Shown here piece after piece: positions 52,226-61,203 of a DNA stretch of 64,000 bases. Position numbers and translations under genes: made by a program. Within the stretch, counting starts at the first letter, position 1. Each line of letters starts with the position of its first letter. Where the stretch lies: contig MKTZ01000001.1 in NCBI GenBank assembly GCA_001898505.1, positions 372,001-436,000 of the forward strand, read 5' to 3'. The notes under the pieces are model-generated. The model saw only the letters and a program-made list of their open reading frames with translations, was not told where the DNA came from and ran no database searches. The stretch is from Sphingobacteriales bacterium 50-39. Lineage in GTDB: Bacteria; Bacteroidota; Bacteroidia; Chitinophagales; Chitinophagaceae.

Positions 52226-53575
52226 ATGAATAAGATAAGGGTACTATTGATCGCATCATTACTGTCCGGGTCGCTGGCGCAGGCCCAGACGAAAAGGATA
52301 TTTTCCGAATCCGCGGCTGCCAAAGAGCAGCGCATGGCCTGGTGGACCAATGACCGATTTGGGATGTTCATACACTGGGGCATTTATTCCATGGCGGCGA
52401 GGCATGAGTGGGTGAAGCATAATGAGCACATGACCAATGAGGAGTATCAGAAGTACTTTAACTTTTTCAATCCTGATGAGTTCGATCCGACGACCTGGGC
52501 CAAACAGGCCAAGGCGGCAGGTATGAAATATGCGGTGCTTACCACCAAACATCACGACGGGTTTTGTCTTTTCGACTCGAAATTCACGGATTACAAGGCC
52601 ACCAATACACCGGCCCATCGCGATCTGGTAAGGGAATATGTAAACGCCTTCCGGGCGCAGGGGTTGAAAGTAGGGTTTTATTATTCCCTGCTGGACTGGC
52701 ATCATCCGGACTATACGATGGATGACGTTCATCCGCTGACGCAAACGGATACCAGCCAGGCGAACTATGACAAGTTGAACAAAGGGCGGGATATGCGTAA
52801 ATACCGGCAGTACCTGCGTGACCAGATCACCGAGCTGCTGACGAACTATGGTAAGATCGATGTTCTTTGGCTGGACTGGACCTGGGGCAAGGAGAGCAAA
52901 CGTGGCAAGCATGCGGAGGACTGGGGCGCGGTGGAACTGATAAAGCTGGTGAAAAAGCTGCAACCGGGCATCCTGGTGAACAACCGGCTGGGGTTGGACG
53001 ACTATGAGGATGGGGGCGACTTTGTGACCCCTGAGCAGGTCTCTACGGCAGAACTAGCTAAATACAGGGGTAAGACATGGGAGACCTGTCAGACATTTTC
53101 CGGGTCGTGGGGATATTACAGGGATGAGAATACCTGGAAGACCGATCACCAGCTGCTGGACCTGCTGATCACATCCACGGCCAATGGCGGCAACCTGATC
53201 CTGAATGTGGGACCGACGGCGCGGGGCGAGTTCGACTACCGTGCAAAGAACGCGCTGGACAGCCTGTCTTACTGGATGCATGCCAACAGCAGGGCTATTT
53301 ATAACTGTACTTATGCACCGGACGAGTACAAGGTACCGGAGAATACGAGACTTACTTATAATAAGGCCACGCGTCGGCTATATGTGCATCTGATGGAATA
53401 TCCAGAGGGTCATACGCTGGTGCTGCCCGGATATAAGGATAAGATAAAGTATGTGCAGTTCCTGCATGATGCTTCGGAGATCAAGTCGAAGTCCGAGGGG
53501 GATGATGTTACCCTGTTCCTGCCGGAAAGGAAGCCTACTATCGCGATACCGGTGATCGAGATCATACTTAAATAG
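52226..53575 (+). CDS. GH29 alpha-L-fucosidase (first)
   Basis: A 449-aa secreted enzyme with a signal peptide ending near SLAQAQ (residue 21). The GH29 barrel shows FGMFIHWGIYSMAARHEWV at 45-63, the substrate-binding pair KHHDGFCLFDS at 108-118, and the nucleophile Asp217 in VLWLDWTWG. A short C-terminal beta-domain ends in IPVIEIILK. It releases terminal alpha-L-fucose from oligosaccharides; the HEWV segment and size resemble the GH29-A group, which is broad in linkage. It begins a tight run of four glycosidases (5 bp to the next), divergent from the AraC regulator. Confidence 0.94.
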   Translation: MNKIRVLLIASLLSGSLAQAQTKRIFSESAAAKEQRMAWWTNDRFGMFIHWGIYSMAARHEWVKHNEHMTNEEYQKYFNFFNPDEFDPTTWAKQAKAAGMKYAVLTTKHHDGFCLFDSKFTDYKATNTPAHRDLVREYVNAFRAQGLKVGFYYSLLDWHHPDYTMDDVHPLTQTDTSQANYDKLNKGRDMRKYRQYLRDQITELLTNYGKIDVLWLDWTWGKESKRGKHAEDWGAVELIKLVKKLQPGILVNNRLGLDDYEDGGDFVTPEQVSTAELAKYRGKTWETCQTFSGSWGYYRDENTWKTDHQLLDLLITSTANGGNLILNVGPTARGEFDYRAKNALDSLSYWMHANSRAIYNCTYAPDEYKVPENTRLTYNKATRRLYVHLMEYPEGHTLVLPGYKDKIKYVQFLHDASEIKSKSEGDDVTLFLPERKPTIAIPVIEIILK

Positions 53576-53580
53576 ATGCA

Positions 53581-55674
53581 ATGAACAAGGCGTTTGTAAA
53601 GTTTTCCCTGGTCATCCTGGTACTGTTACATGCTCTATTTATTCGGGCGCAGGTTGCCGTTACCTGGACTCCGGTGCAGCCGGGCATATGGAAGGCGGTG
53701 ATCGGGAAGCCGGAATCCATCAGCCTACTAAAGGCGGCGGATGTGAGCGCCTATGAGAAAGGATTTGCCTTGTTGCCTTCCGTGGGCTTTCCACTGGATA
53801 AGAAGGAGATTGTGGTGAGGCAGCGGGATGGGAAGATATATTTGAGATTCCCGCTGCAAAAAGAGGAGAAGATATATGGCTTTGGCCTGAATTTTCAAAC
53901 GGTGAATCAGCGGGGCAGAGTCCTGGATCTGCATGTCGATCATTATGGCGGAAAGGATAATGGCCGGACGCATGCGCCGGTGCCTTTTTATGTAAGCTCC
54001 GGTGGGTATGGGGTATTGATAGACGCTGCACGATATATGACCGTGTATGCGGGTTCTGCCGTCAGGGTGGATTCGGAGCATCCGCCAAAACTATATGACC
54101 GGAATACTGACAAGGACTGGAGCGCTCAGCCTTATTCGGATGCGGTAGAGGTTCTGGTACCGGCACAGGGGTTGGAGGTGTATGTTTTTGCCGGTCCCTC
54201 GCCAATGAATGTAGTCCAGCGTTATAACCTGATGAATGGCGGTGGCTGTCTTCCACCCAAGTGGGGGCTGGGTTTTACGGAGCGGATGCCTACGCTATCC
54301 AGCCAGAGGGATATTGTGGGGGAGGCAAAATTGTTCGAGCAGCATGATTTCCCGTTGGACTTTATCGGAGTGGAGCCCGGCTGGCAAAGCATGGCCTATC
54401 CCTGCACATTCGAGTGGGATAAGCAGCGGTTTCCCAACCCGTCGGGTTTTTTGAAGGAGCTGTCTGCTATGGGTGTCCGGGCTAATTTATGGACGAATCC
54501 CTATATATCGCCAAAGGCTTCGCTATATCCTTTGATGAAGGGGTTGGCTGGTTCGCATACCGTGTGGAATGGACTTGTTCCGGACATGGCGTTGCCGCAG
54601 GCTCGGAAATTACTGAAGGAGCATTTTTTAAAAGAGCATATCAATATCGGCGTCAGCGGGTATAAGATCGATGAGATCGATGGGTTCGACAACTGGCTTT
54701 GGCCGGATGTGGCTATATTCCCCTCCGGCTATAGCGGGGAGCAAATGCGGCAGGTATATGGGTTGTTGATGCAGCGGATGACTACGGGGTGGTTCAGGGA
54801 GAGGAATCAGCGGACCTATGGCCTGATCCGTGCGTCCAATGCGGGCGCCAGTTCCTTTCCATATGTCATATACGACGATTATTACAGTCACCGGGATTTT
54901 ATAACCGCGCTGATCAACAGCAGTTTTGCGGGAGTGTTATGGACGCCAGAAGTGCGGGCCTCGGAGAGTGCGGAAGAGTGGGTGAGAAGGATGCAAAGCG
55001 TTTGTTTTTCACCCATGGCCATGCTCAATGCGTGGGCGGATGGCACCAAGCCCTGGAGCTTTCCGGAAGTCGAGGGAGCGGTGAAGGAGGTGGCAAGTCT
55101 GCGCATGCAATTAATACCTTATATCTATAGCACGTATGCTCAGTACCGATGGGAAGGCAAGCCGCCATTCAGGGCTATGAGCCTGGTAGAGGGTTCAGGG
55201 GGTGAAGATCAGAGAGACCAGTATATGATGGGAGACGATGTCCTGGTGGCTCCTATGTTCACGGGGGAGAAGTTTAGGAAGGTATATTTGCCGGCGGGGA
55301 AATGGTATGATTTCTATACGGGTGAGCTGGCGGGTGAGCATGAAATAATAACGATCACGCCCGGTCTGGATAAGATACCTTTGTTTGTAAAGGATGGCGG
55401 CATTATACCGATGATGCCGCCGCGGCGGCAAGCGCCTGTGCCTGGGCAGAAAGTTCACTTGCTCATACGTCATTATGGGAAGGCCAATGGAAGCTTTGCG
55501 CTGTATGATGATGATGGGGTGAGCTTTGATTATGAGAAGGGGGCGTACTCTTTTGTTACGTTGAGCGTGCAGCGTGACAGTAATGGGAATTTGGCCGGCA
55601 GCATGAGCGATCCGCAGCCCGGCAAGCCTTACGGATATACGAAAGAGGTGAGCTGGGTGTTTATGACAAAATGA
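53581..55674 (+). CDS. GH31 alpha-glycosidase (alpha-xylosidase, alpha-galactosidase or alpha-glucosidase)
   Basis: A 697-aa secreted enzyme (signal to about residue 24, LFIRAQ). An N-terminal GH31 beta-sandwich (IYGFGLNFQTVNQRGR) leads to the barrel: LPPKWGLGFTERM, DFIGVEPGWQS, nucleophile Asp364 in SGYKIDEIDGFDNW, the segment YVIYDDYYSHRDFI that should hold the acid/base, then the C-terminal sheet domains (DDVLVAPMFT, VYLPAGKWYDFYTGE). It removes a terminal alpha-linked hexose or xylose. Relatives next to fucosidases include GH31 alpha-galactosidases of Pedobacter, while the neighbouring GH35 and GH29 genes also fit an alpha-xylosidase acting on xyloglucan; the sequence alone does not decide. 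Confidence 0.88.
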   Translation: MNKAFVKFSLVILVLLHALFIRAQVAVTWTPVQPGIWKAVIGKPESISLLKAADVSAYEKGFALLPSVGFPLDKKEIVVRQRDGKIYLRFPLQKEEKIYGFGLNFQTVNQRGRVLDLHVDHYGGKDNGRTHAPVPFYVSSGGYGVLIDAARYMTVYAGSAVRVDSEHPPKLYDRNTDKDWSAQPYSDAVEVLVPAQGLEVYVFAGPSPMNVVQRYNLMNGGGCLPPKWGLGFTERMPTLSSQRDIVGEAKLFEQHDFPLDFIGVEPGWQSMAYPCTFEWDKQRFPNPSGFLKELSAMGVRANLWTNPYISPKASLYPLMKGLAGSHTVWNGLVPDMALPQARKLLKEHFLKEHINIGVSGYKIDEIDGFDNWLWPDVAIFPSGYSGEQMRQVYGLLMQRMTTGWFRERNQRTYGLIRASNAGASSFPYVIYDDYYSHRDFITALINSSFAGVLWTPEVRASESAEEWVRRMQSVCFSPMAMLNAWADGTKPWSFPEVEGAVKEVASLRMQLIPYIYSTYAQYRWEGKPPFRAMSLVEGSGGEDQRDQYMMGDDVLVAPMFTGEKFRKVYLPAGKWYDFYTGELAGEHEIITITPGLDKIPLFVKDGGIIPMMPPRRQAPVPGQKVHLLIRHYGKANGSFALYDDDGVSFDYEKGAYSFVTLSVQRDSNGNLAGSMSDPQPGKPYGYTKEVSWVFMTK

Positions 55675-55689
55675 TAGAAACTTCGATGT

Positions 55690-57156
55690 ATGATAAAGTA
55701 TGTAAGATTATTGGCTTTTTTTGTGATGTCCGTGTCAGGGCCTGTGTCTGTCTGCGCACAACAAAACTATGTTGTTATAGATCCGTCGGACAGTGAGAAA
55801 GATATTGTCGCCAAGGCCGCGAAGGTGGTGCCTACGCCAGAGCAATTGCGGTGGCAGCGGCTGGAGCTGACGGCTTTTTTTCATTTTGGGATCAATACCT
55901 TCACCAATAAGGAGTGGGGAGATGGGACCGAAGATGAAAAACTGTTCAATCCAACGGCGCTGGATGCAAGGCAATGGGTAAGTGTTTGTAAGCGGGCGGG
56001 TATCAAACAGGTGATCCTGACCGCCAAGCATCACGATGGGTTTTGTTTATGGCCCAGTAAATACACCGAGCATTCCGTCAAAAATTCTCCCTGGAAGGAT
56101 GGGAAGGGGGATGTGGTGAGGGAAGTAAGTAATGCCTGTAAGGAAATGGGGGTGGGATTTGGCGTCTATCTTTCGCCATGGGACAGGAATAACCGGGCAT
56201 ATGGTACGGAGGCTTATAACGACTATTTTGTCAACCAGCTGACCGAGCTGCTCACCAACTATGGGAAGGTAGATGAAGTGTGGTTTGATGGCGCCAATGG
56301 CGAGGGGCCTAATGGGAAAAAACAGGTATATGATTTTCCCCGATGGTACAAACTGATAAGAAAATTGCAGCCGGAGGCGGTAATAGCTATCATGGGTCCG
56401 GATGTCCGCTGGGTAGGGACGGAGAGCGGTTATGGAAGGGAGCAGGAGTGGAGTGTGGTGCCTTTTGATGCGTCCAATATAAAAGCGACTTCGGACGGGT
56501 CTCAAACGACAGTCGATGTCAAGCCGGTAGGGGATATGACAGGCGATGTGCTTGGCAGCCGGGAAAAGATCCTGAAGGCGAAAGCATTGGGCTGGTATCC
56601 GGCAGAGACGGATGTATCCATCCGTCCCGGGTGGTTTTATCACAGCCATGAGGATAAGGAAGTGAAAACGCCGGAGAAGCTGATGGATATTTATTTTAAT
56701 TCGGTGGGGAGGAACGGTGTATTGTTATTGAATATCCCTCCTGACAGACGGGGATTGTTAAGTGACGCGGATGTGGAGAGCCTGATGGGATGGAAGCGGC
56801 TTCGTGATAAATTGTTCTCGGTGAATCTGGCGGGGAATGCTGGCCCGGCCCGGCTGGAAAAGCAGGGGGCTGGAGATAAGGGAAGCCAGGAATATATAAT
56901 GCAATACGACCTGTCAGGATCATCGACGTTCAATGTCTGCAGCTTACAAGAGAATATCAGTAAGGGGCAGCGGGTCGAGTCTTTTGTGCTGGAAGGGTTT
57001 CAAAATGGAGAGTGGAAAAAAATCGTGGAAGGGACTACCATTGGGTATAAGCGCCTGTTGAAATTCGATCCTTATACTGCTTCGAAGGTCCGGCTGCGTA
57101 TATTGTCGTCGAGGTTGGAGCCACATATTGCTGAAGTAGGGTTGTATAAGTATTAG
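55690..57156 (+). CDS. GH29 alpha-L-fucosidase (second) with C-terminal beta domain
   Basis: A 488-aa secreted enzyme, signal to about residue 23 (GPVSVCAQ). GH29 motifs: LTAFFHFGINTFTNKEWG, VILTAKHHDGFCLWPS and nucleophile Asp200 in VDEVWFDGANG. The region after residue 355 forms a beta-sandwich (FNVCSLQENISKGQRVESFVL, YTASKVRLRILSS) of the F5/8 or galactose-binding type. The WFDGANG context resembles the GH29-B group, which acts on branched alpha-1,3/1,4-fucose, so it is not redundant with the first fucosidase. It follows the GH31 gene by 15 bp. Confidence 0.93.
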   Translation: MIKYVRLLAFFVMSVSGPVSVCAQQNYVVIDPSDSEKDIVAKAAKVVPTPEQLRWQRLELTAFFHFGINTFTNKEWGDGTEDEKLFNPTALDARQWVSVCKRAGIKQVILTAKHHDGFCLWPSKYTEHSVKNSPWKDGKGDVVREVSNACKEMGVGFGVYLSPWDRNNRAYGTEAYNDYFVNQLTELLTNYGKVDEVWFDGANGEGPNGKKQVYDFPRWYKLIRKLQPEAVIAIMGPDVRWVGTESGYGREQEWSVVPFDASNIKATSDGSQTTVDVKPVGDMTGDVLGSREKILKAKALGWYPAETDVSIRPGWFYHSHEDKEVKTPEKLMDIYFNSVGRNGVLLLNIPPDRRGLLSDADVESLMGWKRLRDKLFSVNLAGNAGPARLEKQGAGDKGSQEYIMQYDLSGSSTFNVCSLQENISKGQRVESFVLEGFQNGEWKKIVEGTTIGYKRLLKFDPYTASKVRLRILSSRLEPHIAEVGLYKY

Positions 57157-57191
57157 CGTTTATTAGAGAGGGTAAGGATTATTATTTCACA

Positions 57192-57201
57192 CAAACGTTT
57201 G
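57192..57201. promoter_or_regulatory. LacI-type palindrome CAAACGTTTG upstream of GH35
   Basis: A 10-bp perfect palindrome, CAAACGTTTG, in the context CACACAAACGTTTGCG, between the second GH29 and the GH35 gene. The same core and left flank recur at 60516-60525. The AAACGTTT core is shared with the PUL B operators, but the outer bases differ. Confidence 0.6.
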
Positions 57202-57241
57202 CGCCAATAATATGAATAATGCTACTCTATTTTTGGCGCTT

Positions 57242-59596
57242 ATGAAACGCTCCTTATTTATTTGTCTTTTCTTTTTGAATATTTTTTATGGGTTTGGGCA
57301 GAGTAGCCCCGGGGCCGGCGCTCAAAGAGAGGCCTCGCCGGCTGCCTTCTCCATTGGGGATGAAAGCTTTCTGCTGAATGGCCGGCCTTTTGTCATCCGC
57401 TGTGGTGAGATGCATTTTGCCCGTATCCCCCGGGAATACTGGACCCACCGTCTGAAAATGGCCAAGGCCATGGGACTGAATACCGTGTGTGCCTATCTGT
57501 TCTGGAATGTGCATGAACCCCAGCCGGGGCAGTTCAACTGGTCGGGAGCGGCGGATGCAGCGGAGTTTTGCCGTCTGGCCCAAAAGGAGGGGCTTTATGT
57601 GATCCTGCGGCCGGGGCCTTACTCCTGCGCCGAGTGGGAATTTGGCGGATTCCCGTGGTGGCTGCTTAAGAAAAAAGATATTCAATTGCGGACCCGCGAC
57701 CCGTATTACCTGGAACGCTGCCGGATGTACCTGGACCAGGTAGGAAAGGCATTGGGGCCTTTGCAGGTGTCCCATGGCGGGCCGATCGTCATGGTCCAGG
57801 TCGAAAATGAGTATGGCTCCTACGGCAATGACCGGGAGTATATTGGGGCTGTCCGCGACATGCTGGTGCATGCGGGCTTTGATGTCCCCTTGTTCACCTG
57901 CGATGGACCTTCGCAACTGAAGGCAGATGTACGGGAAGATATTTTCAGCGTGGTGAATTTTGGCGCCAACCCCGAGTCTTCTTTTAAGCCGCTGCGGGAG
58001 ATAAGAAGCAAGGGCCCCCTGATGTGCGGAGAGTTTTATCCCGGATGGTTCGACTCGTGGGGCTCGCGGCATCACACTGGGTCCATCGATAATGTGGTCA
58101 AGGACATTGCGTATATGCTGGACCATAAAGCATCTTTCAGCATTTATATGGTTCATGGCGGGACATCGTTTGGATTGTGGTCAGGGGCTAATTGCCCTCC
58201 TTTTTTGCCACAGACCTCCAGCTATGATTACGATGCGCCCATCAGCGAGGCGGGATGGGATACCGAGAAGTTCTATGCACTGCGCAAGCTGTTCTCGGGG
58301 TATTTGCAGGAGGGTGAAACGCTACCCACGGTGCCGGTGCGGAACCCGGTGATAAAGATCCCGTCATTTCTTACTACGGAGATCGCACCGCTGTTCTCCA
58401 ACCTGCCAGCGGGTGTTGCGGACCAGCATGTGCATAATATGGAAGAATACAACGAGGGGTATGGGGCGATACTTTACCGGACCAAGTTGCCGGGAGGGGC
58501 GGCCGCCACCCTTCATATCAATGAGGTGCATGACTTTGCCTGGGTGTTTGTGGATGGGAAAAAGATCGCCTTTTTGGATCGCCGGAAAAATGAGAACAGC
58601 TGTCAGCTGCCGGCCACCCGGAAAGGGGCTGTGCTGGATATTTTAATAGAGGCAATGGGGAGGGTAAACTATGGTGGCGCCTTGCATGACCGAAAGGGGA
58701 TCACCGATAAGGTCCTGCTGAGCCGTACCGTGGAAGGGAATGTCGAGCTGACCGGGTGGCAGGTGTATCCGATGGCTTTGAGCAATGACGGGGCTCCTTC
58801 TTATTTGAAGTTTTCACCCGGCCAGACGGGGAAGCCCGCATACCATAGAGGAAGTTTTCAGCTGGACAGTATTGGCGATACTTTTTTAGATATCAGCACC
58901 TGGGGCAAGGGATTGGTATGGGTCAATGGGCATTGCCTGGGGAGGTTTTGGAATGTCGGTCCCACGCAAACCATGTACCTGCCCGGTGTCTGGTTAAAGA
59001 AAGGGCGGAATGAAGTTGTCGTCCTCGACTTTGTTGGCCCTGCTACGAATACTTTGCGGGGTCTCGATTCACCCATTCTCGATAGACCGATAGAGAAATC
59101 TATGAGTGTGAAACATCGTAAGAAAGGGCAAACGATCCAGCTGGCGGGGTTAAACCCTGTCTGTCAGGGGACTTTCCCTCCGGGTATCGAATGGCAGACG
59201 GTGAGGTTTGATGTGGCCAGGGGCCGGTATCTTTGCCTGGAAGCATTGAATTCGCAGAAGAAGGATGAGCCGTTCACGACGGTGGCCGAATTGTATTTAT
59301 TGGATGCGAAGGGGAAAGAGATCCCCCGCAATAAGTGGAAGGTGCTGTACGCGGACAGTGAGGAGACCGAAGGAGATGATGGGAAGGCCGATAATGTATT
59401 CGACCTGCAGAGCACGTCGATCTGGCATACGCAATGGCAGGACGCCTCCCCGCAACATCCTCATCAGCTGGTCATCGATCTGGGGTCAGCCCAGGCGGTC
59501 GGTGGTTTAAAATATCTCCCCAGGCAGGACTCGCCCAATGGAAGGATCAAGGATTTCAGGGTGTTTGTGAGTAATGCTATTTTTCCGGGGTTGTAA
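57242..59596 (+). CDS. GH35 beta-galactosidase
   Basis: A 784-aa secreted enzyme from ATG 57242 (MKRSLFICLFFLNIF), signal to about residue 20; an in-frame ATG at 57212 exists. GH35 landmarks: GEMHFARIPREYW, NTVCAYLFWNVHEP, acid/base Glu190 in VQVENEYGSYG and nucleophile Glu264 in LMCGEFYPGW. After the barrel come beta-domains (about 430-650; LVWVNGHCLGRFWNVGP) and a C-terminal F5/8-like carbohydrate-binding part (RYLCLEALNS, HQLVIDLGSAQAVGGLKYLPR). It removes terminal beta-galactose, the sugar that would be exposed after fucose removal. It is separated from the second GH29 by 85 bp containing a LacI-like site, so it may start its own transcription unit. Confidence 0.94.
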   Translation: MKRSLFICLFFLNIFYGFGQSSPGAGAQREASPAAFSIGDESFLLNGRPFVIRCGEMHFARIPREYWTHRLKMAKAMGLNTVCAYLFWNVHEPQPGQFNWSGAADAAEFCRLAQKEGLYVILRPGPYSCAEWEFGGFPWWLLKKKDIQLRTRDPYYLERCRMYLDQVGKALGPLQVSHGGPIVMVQVENEYGSYGNDREYIGAVRDMLVHAGFDVPLFTCDGPSQLKADVREDIFSVVNFGANPESSFKPLREIRSKGPLMCGEFYPGWFDSWGSRHHTGSIDNVVKDIAYMLDHKASFSIYMVHGGTSFGLWSGANCPPFLPQTSSYDYDAPISEAGWDTEKFYALRKLFSGYLQEGETLPTVPVRNPVIKIPSFLTTEIAPLFSNLPAGVADQHVHNMEEYNEGYGAILYRTKLPGGAAATLHINEVHDFAWVFVDGKKIAFLDRRKNENSCQLPATRKGAVLDILIEAMGRVNYGGALHDRKGITDKVLLSRTVEGNVELTGWQVYPMALSNDGAPSYLKFSPGQTGKPAYHRGSFQLDSIGDTFLDISTWGKGLVWVNGHCLGRFWNVGPTQTMYLPGVWLKKGRNEVVVLDFVGPATNTLRGLDSPILDRPIEKSMSVKHRKKGQTIQLAGLNPVCQGTFPPGIEWQTVRFDVARGRYLCLEALNSQKKDEPFTTVAELYLLDAKGKEIPRNKWKVLYADSEETEGDDGKADNVFDLQSTSIWHTQWQDASPQHPHQLVIDLGSAQAVGGLKYLPRQDSPNGRIKDFRVFVSNAIFPGL

Positions 59597-59619
59597 AGAA
59601 GGTCAATTAAAATAAGTAT

Positions 59620-60492
59620 ATGACATGCAAGCCAGTTCTTCTGTTCATCTTTTTATGCTGCGCATTTACGGCCGGGGCGCAGCGGGCGTCGGTCAAAAGG
59701 GGGTGGATAAAGCTTTTTAACGGCAAGGATCTCAAGGACTGGACCGTAAAGATCAAGGGATATCCCGCGGGGGACAATTTCGCCCATACGTTCCGGGTGG
59801 AGGATGGGGTGATGAAAGTGAATTATGATGGCTATGAAGGACTCTTCAGGGCGCGGTATGGTCATATTTTTTACAAGAGGAAGTTCTCCGCCTACCTGGT
59901 AGTGGTGGAATACAGATTCACCGGCGACCAGATGAAGGACGGAGCCGACTGGGCTTATCGCAACAGCGGGGTCATGCTGGCCGGACAGACACCGGAAAGT
60001 ATGGAGCTGAACCAGGACTTTCCCATCTCCCTGGAAGAGCAGTTGCTGGGCGGCAATGGCAAGGACGACCGACCGACCGCCAATCTGTGCACGCCCGGCA
60101 CCAATGTGGTCCTGCATGACAGCCTGTTCACGCCGCATTGCGTCAACTCCACGGCAAAGACCTATCATGGCGACCAGTGGGTGCATGTGGAAGCGCTGGT
60201 ACTGGGGGATTCCATCGTCCGGCATATCGTTGGCAGGGATACAGTACTTACCTATACGAAGCCGCAATACGATGGGAGGGACGAGTATGTCAGGAGAGCA
60301 GGGTTGCCTGATGGGGGTCTGATCTCCGAGGGAACTATCTCGCTGCAGAGTGAAAGCCATCCTGTGGAATTCAGGAAGGCCGTGCTGTTCGACCTGGGGT
60401 CCTATCTGAATGATCCCGTGAAGCTGAGGAAGGTTATCGAACGGCTGCAGAAGAGAAAAAAGAATGTCTGGCGGGCAGATGACAACCAATGA
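59620..60492 (+). CDS. DUF1080 (3-keto-disaccharide hydrolase-like) secreted protein
   Basis: A 290-aa secreted protein (signal to about residue 21, CCAFTAGAQ). It is a single DUF1080 concanavalin-like domain: GWIKLFNGKDLKDWTVKIKG, FRVEDGVMKVNYDGYEG, VVVEYRFTGDQ, ADWAYRNSGVMLAGQ, EEQLLGGNG, GDQWVHVEALVLGDSIVRHIV, GTISLQSESHPVEFRKAVLFDL. Some members hydrolyse 3-keto glycosides or bind glycans. It follows the GH35 gene by 23 bp and closes the PUL C operon. No 3-keto-sugar oxidoreductase is found in the window, so a keto-glycoside role would need a partner elsewhere. Confidence 0.87.
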   Translation: MTCKPVLLFIFLCCAFTAGAQRASVKRGWIKLFNGKDLKDWTVKIKGYPAGDNFAHTFRVEDGVMKVNYDGYEGLFRARYGHIFYKRKFSAYLVVVEYRFTGDQMKDGADWAYRNSGVMLAGQTPESMELNQDFPISLEEQLLGGNGKDDRPTANLCTPGTNVVLHDSLFTPHCVNSTAKTYHGDQWVHVEALVLGDSIVRHIVGRDTVLTYTKPQYDGRDEYVRRAGLPDGGLISEGTISLQSESHPVEFRKAVLFDLGSYLNDPVKLRKVIERLQKRKKNVWRADDNQ

Positions 60493-60515
60493 CCAATTGT
60501 AGCGTCCAATTTACA

Positions 60516-60525
60516 CAAACGTTTG
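60516..60525. promoter_or_regulatory. LacI-type palindrome CAAACGTTTG upstream of the second sigma gene
   Basis: CAAACGTTTG within ACACAAACGTTTGCAC, the same site as at 57192-57201, 40 bp before the start codon of the ECF sigma factor gene. Confidence 0.6.
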
Positions 60526-60564
60526 CACGGATGAAGGGTAATATATTTTATTATCTTTCAAATA

Positions 60565-61137
60565 ATGTTTAGCATCGAACCAAACGAACTGCTACGACAG
60601 ATAGCCGAGGAGAATGACAGGCGCGCTTTCAGAAATTTATACGACATCATGCACAAAAGCCTGTATGATTTCGCCCTGGCTATCGTCAAATTGAGAGAAC
60701 CTGCCGAAGAGATCACGGCCGATGTCTTTATTCGTCTGTGGGAGAGGAGGGAGAAGCTGGAGCATGGCAGGATACGCAGCTGCAGGCTGTATCTGTTCAT
60801 GTGTGTCAAGAATGCCTCCCTGAACTATCTACGCGACAACAAACGCCCTGAGCAGCTGGATCTCGATCAGGTGTCACTGGCTGACTGGGAACTGGAGACC
60901 AACCCGGAAGAGCTGATGATCACATCAGAAATGGCGGCCTGTCTGGATAGGGCCATCCGCGAGCTACCTGTCCGGTGTGGTATCGTTTTCCGGCTTGTCA
61001 AGGAAGAGGGGCTAAGCTATAAAGAAGCTGCTCAGTTGCTGGACCTGTCTGAAAAGACCATCGAGAATCAAATTGCCATCGCTCTCAAAAAAATACGGCA
61101 GGCTATCTCTTTCAAAATCCCTGCGAGCCATTCCTGA
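60565..61137 (+). CDS. ECF RNA polymerase sigma factor (second set)
   Basis: A 190-aa FecI-like sigma factor. Region 2 (about residues 20-90: FRNLYDIMHKSLYDFALAIV, PAEEITADVFIRLWERRE) and region 4 (about 130-182: CLDRAIRELPVRCGIVFRL, LSYKEAAQLLDLSEKTIENQ) are complete. It lies 72 bp after DUF1080 and 66 bp before a FecR gene. The upstream CAAACGTTTG site suggests double control: a LacI-type repressor and the sigma/anti-sigma switch. It belongs to a different subtype from the PUL C sigma factor, so promoter specificities may differ. Confidence 0.95.
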   Translation: MFSIEPNELLRQIAEENDRRAFRNLYDIMHKSLYDFALAIVKLREPAEEITADVFIRLWERREKLEHGRIRSCRLYLFMCVKNASLNYLRDNKRPEQLDLDQVSLADWELETNPEELMITSEMAACLDRAIRELPVRCGIVFRLVKEEGLSYKEAAQLLDLSEKTIENQIAIALKKIRQAISFKIPASHS

Positions 61138-61203
61138 GAATCTTTTTTAAAAAAATTTAACTCTTCTTTGGGGGAAGAGTTTTAAAACCGTGTCATTTCC
61201 AAT

